22,791 bases of DNA from Euryarchaeota archaeon UBA88. GTDB taxonomy: Archaea > Thermoplasmatota > Poseidoniia > Poseidoniales > Poseidoniaceae. The notes under the pieces were generated by a model. It did not search any database and was not told the origin of the DNA. It saw only the letters and a program-made list of their open reading frames with translations. The DNA is taken from positions 1 to 22,791 of the forward strand of contig DAME01000045.1 in the NCBI GenBank assembly GCA_002499545.1, given 5' to 3'. Below are positions 6,412-14,792 of the stretch, in pieces (positions within the stretch are counted from its first letter, which is position 1; every line of letters begins with the position of its first letter). Made by a program: the position numbers and the translations under genes.

Positions 6412-9400
6412 ATGCGTCGCTTGTCTCCATTGACTCTTGTTGCCCTTTTACTGTTGCAAACTCTCGCTGTAGGTGTCGCAGTACCCGCCAGCGCCGCATC
6501 AGCCCGTGGCGGTGCAAACGACGATTTCCGAGTGACAGTGATTGAACTTGGAAATGAAACAATTGCGCCAAATGTGTGGGTGCAATCAAACGGCACGACC
6601 GTCGATTATTTGTTTGAAGGTGATTCTGTTGAAATCAGCATGACCATTCAGCGAGGAGGGAGTTCATTTTCCAGTAAAACTACGGATGCAATGGTACAAA
6701 TTATTCATCCGATCGGGTACGTTATGGAAACATTCTCTTGGACTTCTGGTGAATTAATCGGCGGTCAGGGGGATTCAGCATCCTTTGTATGGACACCGTC
6801 TGCTGCTCACTCGATTTTGGACACCACTACCAACGATCTTTCCGGAGGTCTCATCGTTCGAGCCATGGTTGACAAAGATTCTAATGGTGACGATCGAAAC
6901 GAGAACGACATGCTTGAACAAACCGTCCCGATTGCGATTATGAAAGACCTTTTCGACGGAACACAGGCTGCAATTAACAGTCCGACATTCATTCCAGGAC
7001 GTTATCCTGTCGACGGTGGAAATGCAATTGCTCGAGGTTCATGGGTCGAACTATCTGGTGGTGCTGTAGGTTCCAATCACTGGGGCAATTCAGAGGCGGG
7101 TAACGACTACCCTTCAAACGCTCATGACCGCCTCGTGAACGGGTTTTTCAACACCCAAAACTCATGTGGAGCAGACGGCCAACTCGATGCTGGCTTGACC
7201 AATGCGTACGGCATCTACGTGTGCCGGCAGGTGTTTTACGCCAGCAACTACATTTCGACTCAATTCCACATTCAAGCATGGGGCAGCGTTTCAGCAGGCG
7301 ACAGTGTGATGATGGAACTCTGGCGTGGATCAGGGTCTCAGAACATCAACGAATCGATTGCATTTGACATTAGTTCAGTAAATCCAAGTCAAGCACCAGA
7401 CCAGTGGACTAACATCAGTTGGGATCCACAAGTCACCTATCTTGCAAATCCATACGTCACCAACACGAAAGTGTTCCTCGGTGGCAACTCCTACACCATG
7501 GGCATGGTTCTGCGAAGCGATGGAAGTGGTGCTTCGGATGGCTTCCACGTCGACGATTGGATTCAATTCGGTATCCGTAAGGTGACCGAATATACGCTCG
7601 GTGTTGATTGCGATGCTCCTGAAACGGGATATTCCGCACCTCCCAGCGACGTTATTTCGATGAGTTGCGAAATCACCAACAACGGGTATTCGCCTGCAAC
7701 TATTCGCTCCAAGAGCAACATCACCAATACAACATGGATGGACCCTGCAAACCCAATGATCCGCCAAGATGCGGTCTACATCAACGCTGCTGGGTATCTT
7801 ACCCTTGCAAATGACCACGACACTGATATTTTGATTCCTCCAATTCAGGGCGGCGAATCGATTGATTTGTGGGTCAACCTTACCATTCCTCCCGGTGCCG
7901 ATGTCCAACAATTGACCTGGTCATTATGGTTCCAAGATGCATCTGGCCAAAATTCTGGAGAAAAGGGTAGAATCTCTGCTCCAGTTGGTGTCACCGAACA
8001 ATTTGGTGTCTCGCTTACAAGCACCGTACCACTTCTCGCCTCAACCATTGGACCTGGCGGATACGACATGATTCCATTCAGGCTACAAAACTCAGGGAAC
8101 CGCGATGCTTCGTTCAACCTCGCCACTCAATTTTCTGAAGATGGCTGGTCGAGTATCGTCACAAACGAAACCGGCTCTCCTGTGTCTATTCCTGTCTATG
8201 TCCCAAGGGGGCAAAGCGTCAACCTGATGCTGAACGTCTCTGCAGCGGACAAGGCGAACCCCGGAACAGTTTCTTTCAACCTCCGAGCAACGTGCCCGTC
8301 CTGTGGTGCATTGTTTGGAAACGATGTGCTGGTTCGAAACATCGATGTTCCCGTGTTCCGTGAAGTCAGTCTTGAGACCGATCAAACAGACCTCTCTGGA
8401 CCCGCAAACGGAAACGCAGTCAAGGTGTACATTACGTTGTATAACCTCGGAAACGATGACGAACAATATGACCTCTCCTTGACACAACAGAATTGGATGC
8501 TCGGTGCAAATCTCGCAGCAAGCCAAACGCAGGTACTGGATGCTTGGGAAGGAGACACCATCATCCAACTCAATTTGCCGATGCCAATCGGACTAAGCCC
8601 GGGACTTTATTCTCTCAGCGTAATCGCCACAAGCGTTGACGACCCCACAGTTCGTGCCTCGCTTCCAATGACCATCGATATCCTCGATACGGCAGCTGTG
8701 GATGTTTCTGATGAAGACGCAGACCAGTCATACATTCCAGGAGACCCTCCTCAAACCATGGCATTTGAAGTACGCAACGACGGTAACAGCGTTGACAGAT
8801 TCACCATGTCACTCAATCTTCCAGACGGTATGATGGGTGAATTCACCAATTTGTTTGATGGGATGACGCCGGAAATCGACACTGGGGCAAGTTACAACGT
8901 TTCAGTGAGGTTTTGGTTCACCACCGGTACACAGGGCCAACTCACCATGGACGTTATTGCAACCAGTGTGAACGACCCTACAATCGATTCGTTCGGTTCA
9001 GCAACTTACCTCGTAGGCTCACAAAATTGGTTGAAGATTATTCCTGCCCAGAAACTGGTCATCGATGAAGCCGACCCTGGGGATGATTGGAGTATCACCG
9101 TCACTGTTCGAAACCAATACACGACCGCTCAGTCTGTTTCAATGGATTTGGACAACGGCCAGTCTTCAAACTGGGTTCAATCACGCATTGCAACGAACGA
9201 CCGAAATTTCGTTCTCGATGTTGAACAAGAGCGCACTGTTACCGTATTCTTCGAAGTATCAGAGACCACGCTTCGTAACCTCGGTCAAGCATCTTTGCTG
9301 ACTAACCTCACGCTTTGGGCACAATCTGAAACGGTCAGTGATGCTGCCAGCACGACTCTTCAACTGGAATTGATGGAAACTGGCTCATCGGGCGATGGCG

Positions 9401-9825
9401 TCAACGCTGCATCCGATGAATCATCTCTCGGCCCAATTTTGCTTTGGGTTGGATTCATTGTGGTTCTTGCTGCAGGTGTATTTGTCATATTCCGCATACT
9501 TTCTGAAACCGAAGAAGAAGACGATTTCGGCGGCTGGGGAGAAGAAGGGTATGAAGGCAGCATCGAAGCAACCTATGGTGCAGTTGCCGCTGCTCCAACC
9601 GTACCTGTGGGCGATGTTCCCGGAACGGTTCCAAAGGCTCTTCCATCGGTACCAGCACAAGCACCTCCACAACCCGCCCCAGCTGCAGCTGTTCCAACTG
9701 TACCCGCTGCAGAAGCGACCTCAGAAGTTCCTCCGATTCCAGCTGCGGGTTTGCCCGATGGCTGGACAATGGACCAGTGGAGTGTCTACGGTCAGATGTG
9801 GCTCGAACAGAATGAGCAGGCTTGA
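6412..9825 (+). CDS. Large secreted Ig-like-repeat protein with C-terminal anchor and GWTxxQW tail
   Basis: 1,137 residues from ATG 6412. This start gives signal peptide MRRLSPLTLVALLLLQTLAV followed by an AxA-type cleavage region. The open frame begins 48 bases earlier. The ectodomain is rich in Asn, Thr, Ser and Gly. It holds several beta-sandwich modules of the NEW3/APHP/CARDB kind, seen as repeated 'N.G....F.L' strands near residues 552, 672, 784 and 893, plus one CPSCG pair. One transmembrane helix lies at about 1007-1030. An acidic stretch follows, then a Pro/Ala/Val-rich linker, and the protein ends in LPDGWTMDQWSVYGQMWLEQ plus five residues. Probably a surface adhesin, binding or S-layer-associated protein. 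The short tail looks like a docking motif on the cytoplasmic side. No enzyme motif is visible. Confidence 0.85.
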   Translation: MRRLSPLTLVALLLLQTLAVGVAVPASAASARGGANDDFRVTVIELGNETIAPNVWVQSNGTTVDYLFEGDSVEISMTIQRGGSSFSSKTTDAMVQIIHPIGYVMETFSWTSGELIGGQGDSASFVWTPSAAHSILDTTTNDLSGGLIVRAMVDKDSNGDDRNENDMLEQTVPIAIMKDLFDGTQAAINSPTFIPGRYPVDGGNAIARGSWVELSGGAVGSNHWGNSEAGNDYPSNAHDRLVNGFFNTQNSCGADGQLDAGLTNAYGIYVCRQVFYASNYISTQFHIQAWGSVSAGDSVMMELWRGSGSQNINESIAFDISSVNPSQAPDQWTNISWDPQVTYLANPYVTNTKVFLGGNSYTMGMVLRSDGSGASDGFHVDDWIQFGIRKVTEYTLGVDCDAPETGYSAPPSDVISMSCEITNNGYSPATIRSKSNITNTTWMDPANPMIRQDAVYINAAGYLTLANDHDTDILIPPIQGGESIDLWVNLTIPPGADVQQLTWSLWFQDASGQNSGEKGRISAPVGVTEQFGVSLTSTVPLLASTIGPGGYDMIPFRLQNSGNRDASFNLATQFSEDGWSSIVTNETGSPVSIPVYVPRGQSVNLMLNVSAADKANPGTVSFNLRATCPSCGALFGNDVLVRNIDVPVFREVSLETDQTDLSGPANGNAVKVYITLYNLGNDDEQYDLSLTQQNWMLGANLAASQTQVLDAWEGDTIIQLNLPMPIGLSPGLYSLSVIATSVDDPTVRASLPMTIDILDTAAVDVSDEDADQSYIPGDPPQTMAFEVRNDGNSVDRFTMSLNLPDGMMGEFTNLFDGMTPEIDTGASYNVSVRFWFTTGTQGQLTMDVIATSVNDPTIDSFGSATYLVGSQNWLKIIPAQKLVIDEADPGDDWSITVTVRNQYTTAQSVSMDLDNGQSSNWVQSRIATNDRNFVLDVEQERTVTVFFEVSETTLRNLGQASLLTNLTLWAQSETVSDAASTTLQLELMETGSSGDGVNAASDESSLGPILLWVGFIVVLAAGVFVIFRILSETEEEDDFGGWGEEGYEGSIEATYGAVAAAPTVPVGDVPGTVPKALPSVPAQAPPQPAPAAAVPTVPAAEATSEVPPIPAAGLPDGWTMDQWSVYGQMWLEQNEQA

Positions 9826-9896
9826 ATCGCTGTAAATTGCAAGCGTAGGGTTCAAGGCACATTCCCCCTCGGCAAAGGTGTAACGGAGATGATATC

Positions 9897-11528
9897 ATGT
9901 ACGGAAATGGACAAGCCCCGATTTTCATTCTAAAAGATGGAACACAGCGTACTCGCGGTCGCACCGCTCAATCAAACAACATTGCAGCAGCGAAAGCTGT
10001 CGCCGATGCCGTACGTTCCACGCTTGGTCCAAAGGGAATGGACAAGATGCTGGTTGACTCCATGGGTGACGTTGTGATTACCAACGACGGTGCAACAATT
10101 CTCAAGGAGATGGACATCGACCATCCTGCAGCGAAGATGATTATCGAAGTCGCCAAAACCCAAGAACAGCACTGCTATGACGGTACGACATCTGCCGTCG
10201 TTCTCTCCGGTGAACTTCTCAAGCGCAGTGAAGACCTAATAGAACAAAATGTTCATCCGACCGTTATCTGCGAAGGTTTCCGATTGGCTGCCGAAAAAGC
10301 TGTTGAACTCCTTGAAGGTCATGGAATTGCAACCCACAACGACAACGCTGTCTTGATGGAAGTTGCCAAGACCGCTCTCACTGGTAAGTCCGCTGGAGCC
10401 GTTAAGAGTTTCATGGCAGACATTTGTGTACGTGCAGTGAACGCAGTGGGGATTGTCGAAAACGATGAACGAATCGTCGACCTCTCGGACATCAAAGTCG
10501 AAAAGCGCCAAGGTGGATCAATCAAGGATTCTACCCTCATCGATGGGATCCTTCTGGACAAAGAGCGTGTCCATGCAGGAATGCCACGCTCGGTTCAAGA
10601 TGCGAAAATCGCACTCGTGAACTCTGCGGTCGAAGTGAAGAAGACCGAAGTGGATGCAAAAATCCAAATTACCGATCCGAATCAACTCGCCCTCTTCCTT
10701 GAAGAAGAAGAAAATTACATCCGGGGCTTGGTCACGAAAATCCAAGAATCTGGAGCCACCGTTTTGGTGTGCCAGAAAGGTATCGATGAACTCGCTCAAC
10801 ACTACATGGCAAAAGCAGGTATCTTTGCGATTCGTCGAGCCAAGAAATCGGACATGGAAGCACTCTCAAAGGCAACTGATGGACGGATTGTAACCAACCT
10901 CGACGACTTGACAGCCGATGACCTCGGTCATGCTGCAAAGGTCGAAGAACGCAAGATTGGTGAATCGGATATGACCTTCATCACCGGTTGTCCCGAGGCA
11001 AAGTCTGTATCTGTTCTTCTTCGAGGAGGAACTGAACATGTTGTTGATGAAATTCGACGTGCATTCGACGATGCAGTCGGTGTCGTTTCTGTTGCGTGGG
11101 AAGACGGTGCAGTTTTGACCGGTGGCGGTAGCGTTCTCGCTGCGCTATCAAGAGACCTCCGCACCTTTGCTGAAACCGTTGGCGGTCGTGAGCAAATGGC
11201 AATTGAAGCCTTTGCATCCGCCCTCGAAATTATCCCTCGTACCCTTGCAGAAAATGCTGGCCTTGACCCGGTCACGACGTTGATCGGTCTACGCAAAGCT
11301 CACGCAGATGGTCAATCCCATGCTGGTATCAATGTGTATGAAGGCGGTGTTGTTGACATGAAGGTCGCAAACGTAGTGGAACCAATGCGCGTCGTTGAAC
11401 AAGCGATTCAGTCCGCAACCGAGACAGCGATCATGATTCTGAGAATCGACGACGTGATTTCATCCAAGGGTGTTTCGATGGATGGCGGCATGGGCGATAT
11501 GGGTGGCATGGGCGACTTCCAAATGTGA
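9897..11528 (+). CDS. ths: Thermosome subunit (group II chaperonin)
   Basis: 543 residues, the usual length. It is an ATP-driven double-ring protein-folding chamber of the CCT/TF55 family, in the cytoplasm. The ATP site is intact: LGPKGMDKML at 43-52, NDGAT with Asp64, DGTT with Asp95, and Asp391/Asp392 in FDDAVGVV. The protein ends in the Gly-Met repeat tail (GGMGDMGGMGD). Two usually invariant places deviate. QEQHCYDGTT replaces the common EVGDGTT, and TGGGSVLAAL replaces GGGAxExEL. SD-like GGAGATGAT precedes the ATG. No second chaperonin is present here, so hetero- or homo-oligomerisation cannot be judged. Confidence 0.97.
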   Translation: MYGNGQAPIFILKDGTQRTRGRTAQSNNIAAAKAVADAVRSTLGPKGMDKMLVDSMGDVVITNDGATILKEMDIDHPAAKMIIEVAKTQEQHCYDGTTSAVVLSGELLKRSEDLIEQNVHPTVICEGFRLAAEKAVELLEGHGIATHNDNAVLMEVAKTALTGKSAGAVKSFMADICVRAVNAVGIVENDERIVDLSDIKVEKRQGGSIKDSTLIDGILLDKERVHAGMPRSVQDAKIALVNSAVEVKKTEVDAKIQITDPNQLALFLEEEENYIRGLVTKIQESGATVLVCQKGIDELAQHYMAKAGIFAIRRAKKSDMEALSKATDGRIVTNLDDLTADDLGHAAKVEERKIGESDMTFITGCPEAKSVSVLLRGGTEHVVDEIRRAFDDAVGVVSVAWEDGAVLTGGGSVLAALSRDLRTFAETVGGREQMAIEAFASALEIIPRTLAENAGLDPVTTLIGLRKAHADGQSHAGINVYEGGVVDMKVANVVEPMRVVEQAIQSATETAIMILRIDDVISSKGVSMDGGMGDMGGMGDFQM

Positions 11529-11672
11529 TGTTGCATTCTAATTATCCATCTTGAAAAGTTCATTTCCGTACAATTAATCTATCGATTTGTTGCCGTTCAT
11601 CCACACGGTGAAAGGCGAACCTTCAAAGGCCACTCCAGTGTGGGAAACTTTGCTTACGACTGCGTGAGTAAG
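11529..11672 (+). other. Intergenic region before the flavodoxin-SdhB fusion
   Basis: AT-rich at 11530-11590 with no clear hairpin, then more mixed sequence. Candidate TATA-like stretches (CTAATTATCC near 11538, CAATTAATC near 11570) are too weak to choose between. No gene is visible on either strand. Confidence 0.4.
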
Positions 11673-11678
11673 GGTGAT
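11673..11678 (+). promoter_or_regulatory. Shine-Dalgarno GGTGAT selecting a TTG start
   Basis: GGTGAT then four bases (TGAT) then TTG at 11683. The spacing equals that before uL23 and uS3 (GGTGAT-TATC-ATG). The in-frame GTG at 11674 lies inside this motif and cannot be the start. ATG 11707 would lie too far away. Confidence 0.75.
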
Positions 11679-11682
11679 TGAT

Positions 11683-13923
11683 TTGGCCGATGGTACAAGC
11701 GAACCAATGCAGAGTTTACTCAACGGTGACCGCTCCCTGTCTGTGTTCTTTGGTTCACAGACCGGGAATGCCGCTGAGTTGGCCGAAAAGACGGCGAAAA
11801 TGTCGAAAAAGTACGGACTGGTTCCTTCTGTAATTGACATGGATGGATTCGATGTTTCCACACTTTCCTCTCACAAGCGTGCCCTCATCATTACCTCGAC
11901 ATGGGGTGAAGGCGAGATGCCCGACAACGCAGAGGATATGTGGCAGAATGTTCTTGCTGCAAAGCCATCGCTATCGAACACTGGATTCAGTGTATGCGCT
12001 ATTGGTGACTCATCCTATGACGAATTTTGCAAGGCAGGAACAGATTGGGATTCGAAATTTAAGGAACTCGGAGCAACTCAAGTTCAACCAGTTCAGCTCT
12101 GCGATGTTGACTATGATGAACCGTGGACTGCATGGGTCAATGCAACTCTTCCTCGAATCGCCTGCTTCGATGATGGGGGCGTGTTCCAAGAAGGTCTCGT
12201 AGCCGAAATGGAATCGTACAGTTCAGGTACTCAGCAATCTGCTTCTGCTCCAGCAGCTGCCGCTGCCGGTTCATCCGCAGCGGGTGTGTCAGTAACAGGA
12301 GGCAGTGATGCATTACAGGGACTGTTTGAAGGAGACCGCTCTTTGGCAATTCTGTTTGGTTCACAGACAGGAAATGCAGCAGGCTTAGCAGAAAAAACTG
12401 CCAAGCTTGCGGCAAATTATGGATTGGTTCCGTCGATTTACGATATGGATGGGTTTGACCCGGCTAGTTTGGGGGCGCACAAGCGCACCCTCATCATTAC
12501 CTCAACATGGGGTGAGGGAGAAATGCCTGACAATGCGGAGACGCTGTGGAATTCAGTCTCCTCACAGTCTCCTTCGCTTTCTGGCGTTCACTTTAGCGTG
12601 TGCGCCATTGGTGATTCGTCTTACGATGAGTTCTGCAAGGCAGGTACTGACTGGGATTCCAAGTACGTCGCACTCGGTGCAAATCGAGTCCACACAATTC
12701 AACTGTGCGATGTTGATTTTGACACTCCGTGGGCAGAATGGGTCAATGAAGCACTTCCAATGCTTGCATGTGTCGATGAATCAGGAACACTGCAAGAAGT
12801 TCTTCTCGATGAAATGAAAGCATTTGGTTCAGGTTCAGGTGAAGAAGTTTCATCTGGTGACTTTGCGCCTGGTATCGTTGTTCACGAAGAGATATCTATC
12901 ACGTTGTCACTGTTCAGGTATTGCCCTGAGGCTGCAAGCAACGGGTGGGATACAATTGCATGCGCTGTTCCCGGCCACGCAACGGTCGAAGACCTTCTCG
13001 TCGCCATTCAACATGATGTTGACGGTAGTTTCGCCTTCCGTCGTGGAAGCGGTAATGGCTCTCCAACATCCGGTGTTCGCGTCAACGGTCGCGTAGTTTT
13101 GGCAGACATGGCACGAATCAGCGATTTGGTCAGCGAAGGAGGCGTTCTCAAGGTTGAGCCAATCCCTGGATTCCCAGTTGTTCGAGATCTAATCGTTGAC
13201 TATTCATCGTTCGAGCAAAGCCGCTCTTCATCGAAACCTTGGCTTCGTGCTGACCCTCGTGACGGTCACACATTGCTCAACAACTCGGCGATGGGTACCA
13301 TGGAACCTGCTACTGCAACAGCCCTACACGCCATGAGTGATGTTGTATCGTACCAACTTCTACAGTCCATGTCGGATACCTTTGCCTATGATTCTGAATA
13401 CAAGGGGCCTGGTGTTCTGTTGCAACAATGGACCCGCAGTATTGATCCTCGAACTGGAGAAACACAGCAAGCAGAATTGCTTGACTCAATTGGAAGTGAG
13501 CATGGCGTTTGGGCTGAAAGTGACTTTGCATCTGTCGCACGGTACGGTTCAGACGGTCGAACTGCTTCCAAGGCATTGAACGCTGCACGGGGCAAACTCC
13601 TGAACGCAACCAACTACTCTGGTGCTCATGGACGTTTGGTCAAGTGGTATGGACGCAGTGTCAAGTGGAGCGGTAACGTCAACGAAACCACTCTTTACCG
13701 CCAAGTTCTTGGCCCTGTCGGTCTTTTGGCCAATATTTTTGACGGGGTATCTGCGCGAATGTTCCTTGGTTTCACGCGCAACGGAGCACCACCTATCCGA
13801 AGCCTTCAGGCTCTTCTACTTCCTCCCGCAGGAGTAGGTAAAATTCCAAACATGATCAACAAGAAAGTCGTAGCACATCACGAAGTTGTGAGCTTATTCA
13901 ACGAAGTTGACCAGAGATTCTAG
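11683..13923 (+). CDS. Tandem flavodoxin fused to a cysteine-free SdhB/TfrB-like subunit
   Basis: 746 residues. Residues 18-165 and 219-370 are two flavodoxin domains like the FMN domain of sulfite reductase CysJ. Each keeps the phosphate loop SQTGNA, the TSTWGEGEMPDNA loop and GDSSYDEFCKAG. An Ala-rich linker (about 183-202) joins them. From about 400 the chain follows succinate dehydrogenase/thiol:fumarate reductase subunit B. The ferredoxin-like part has FRYCPE, TVEDLL, DGSFAFRRG and VNGRVVLAD, then LKVEPIPGFPVVRDLIVD. The helical part has KGPGVLLQQ and IDPRTGE. All positions that bind [2Fe-2S], [4Fe-4S] and [3Fe-4S] clusters are replaced, and there is no cysteine after residue 427. The last ~105 residues are unrecognised. 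It is probably an electron-transfer protein using FMN only. The partner is encoded 8 bases downstream. Confidence 0.85.
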   Translation: MADGTSEPMQSLLNGDRSLSVFFGSQTGNAAELAEKTAKMSKKYGLVPSVIDMDGFDVSTLSSHKRALIITSTWGEGEMPDNAEDMWQNVLAAKPSLSNTGFSVCAIGDSSYDEFCKAGTDWDSKFKELGATQVQPVQLCDVDYDEPWTAWVNATLPRIACFDDGGVFQEGLVAEMESYSSGTQQSASAPAAAAAGSSAAGVSVTGGSDALQGLFEGDRSLAILFGSQTGNAAGLAEKTAKLAANYGLVPSIYDMDGFDPASLGAHKRTLIITSTWGEGEMPDNAETLWNSVSSQSPSLSGVHFSVCAIGDSSYDEFCKAGTDWDSKYVALGANRVHTIQLCDVDFDTPWAEWVNEALPMLACVDESGTLQEVLLDEMKAFGSGSGEEVSSGDFAPGIVVHEEISITLSLFRYCPEAASNGWDTIACAVPGHATVEDLLVAIQHDVDGSFAFRRGSGNGSPTSGVRVNGRVVLADMARISDLVSEGGVLKVEPIPGFPVVRDLIVDYSSFEQSRSSSKPWLRADPRDGHTLLNNSAMGTMEPATATALHAMSDVVSYQLLQSMSDTFAYDSEYKGPGVLLQQWTRSIDPRTGETQQAELLDSIGSEHGVWAESDFASVARYGSDGRTASKALNAARGKLLNATNYSGAHGRLVKWYGRSVKWSGNVNETTLYRQVLGPVGLLANIFDGVSARMFLGFTRNGAPPIRSLQALLLPPAGVGKIPNMINKKVVAHHEVVSLFNEVDQRF
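11734..12813 (+). repeat. Intragenic duplication of the flavodoxin domain
   Basis: Two copies (about 11734-12201 and 12337-12813) encode near-identical flavodoxins, roughly two thirds identical by eye, with long identical blocks such as IITSTWGEGEMPDNAE and VCAIGDSSYDEFCKAGTDWD. Third codon positions have diverged widely (for example TCGACATGGGGTGAAGGC versus TCAACATGGGGTGAGGGA), so the duplication is old and both copies are under protein-level selection. Confidence 0.9.
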
Positions 13924-13931
13924 GTGATGAT

Positions 13932-14792
13932 ATGGCCAAAAAGCTTGCTTATTATCCCGGTAATGCTGCTCGCGGATCATCGTACGAGGTAGAAGATTGC
14001 ATCCATCTTCTTTGCTCTACGCTCGGTATTGAACTGGTTGAAATTCCTAAAGCAAGCAGTGATGGTGGCAATATTATCAAACAGTCTTCACCGAAACTAC
14101 AGCATGCTTTAGTGGCTCGCAATCTCGCTTTGGCTGAATCACAGGGACTCGATATACTGACCACGTGTGCCACCAGCCACGGCATCATGTGTGACACGAG
14201 TGACGAATTTCAGATGGATAAAGGCTTTGCAAACACTGTCAACAATCTGGTAGCGAGAGTTTCTGGAATTGAATACAAAGGAGAGTCACGATCTCAACAT
14301 CTCCTTCATTACCTCGTTGAAGAGATTGGTTTGGATAAAGTTCGAGACGCTGTCATCAACCCACTCAAGCTCAACGTTGCCTCCTTTTATGGACCAAATA
14401 TGCAACGTGCTGGCGCTTGTGGAGACGATGACCCCTTTATGCCAACGTACATGGAGCAACTCATCACCGCACTTGGCGGTACGCCTGTTGAATACGACCT
14501 AAAGTGTCAGAGCGTTGGAACCCCATCCCTTCTCACCATCAACAAGCCCGTCATGCGCATGACTGCTGCGGTTCTTTCAGATGCAAAGAGCAATGGTGCC
14601 GACATCATGGTTTCAGCATGCACGCTTTCTCATGCAAATTTGGACTCGTACCAATCCAAAGCACGTAAGGTCAGCGGTATGGATACTTCAATGCCAATTG
14701 TCCATCTCGCAGAAATGCTTGCATTTGCGTTCGGTCACTTCCCTGACCGCTTTGCTCAATTGCGGACTCGCGCACTGGTTATTGGTGGATAA
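13932..14792 (+). CDS. HdrB/SdhE-like CCG-domain protein lacking most cluster cysteines
   Basis: 286 residues, close to HdrB and SdhE (about 290). The two-fold CCG framework is clear: LAYYPG at 5, ARNLALAESQGLDILTTCA at 62-80, SFYGPNMQRAG at 151, EYDLK at 187, then ADIMVSACTLSHANLDSYQ at 223-241. Canonical motifs C..CC..CxxC are degraded the same way in both halves. Asn11 and Pro155 replace the first Cys, SSD at 42-44 and QSV at 193-195 replace CC, and only the first Cys of each CxxC survives (Cys79, Cys230). A non-cubane [4Fe-4S] centre therefore seems impossible in the known form. SD GGTGAT overlaps the end of the flavodoxin-SdhB gene, so the two are one operon and likely one complex. The frame is intact, so it is not a pseudogene. 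Confidence 0.82.
   Translation: MAKKLAYYPGNAARGSSYEVEDCIHLLCSTLGIELVEIPKASSDGGNIIKQSSPKLQHALVARNLALAESQGLDILTTCATSHGIMCDTSDEFQMDKGFANTVNNLVARVSGIEYKGESRSQHLLHYLVEEIGLDKVRDAVINPLKLNVASFYGPNMQRAGACGDDDPFMPTYMEQLITALGGTPVEYDLKCQSVGTPSLLTINKPVMRMTAAVLSDAKSNGADIMVSACTLSHANLDSYQSKARKVSGMDTSMPIVHLAEMLAFAFGHFPDRFAQLRTRALVIGG

Noticed and set aside
7375..7911. 178-residue minus-strand frame inside the surface-protein gene
   Set aside because: It is a shadow of the real plus-strand gene. Amino-acid composition is odd, and there is no start signal or neighbours on that strand.
9485..9964. 159-residue minus-strand frame over the Pro/Ala linker and thermosome start
   Set aside because: It arises from the biased codon pattern of the low-complexity linker, and its Leu/Arg-rich product is meaningless.
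13932..14792. Idea that the HdrB-like gene is a pseudogene
   Set aside because: The frame is intact and full length, has a good SD, and keeps conserved framework residues in both halves. Only cluster ligands changed.
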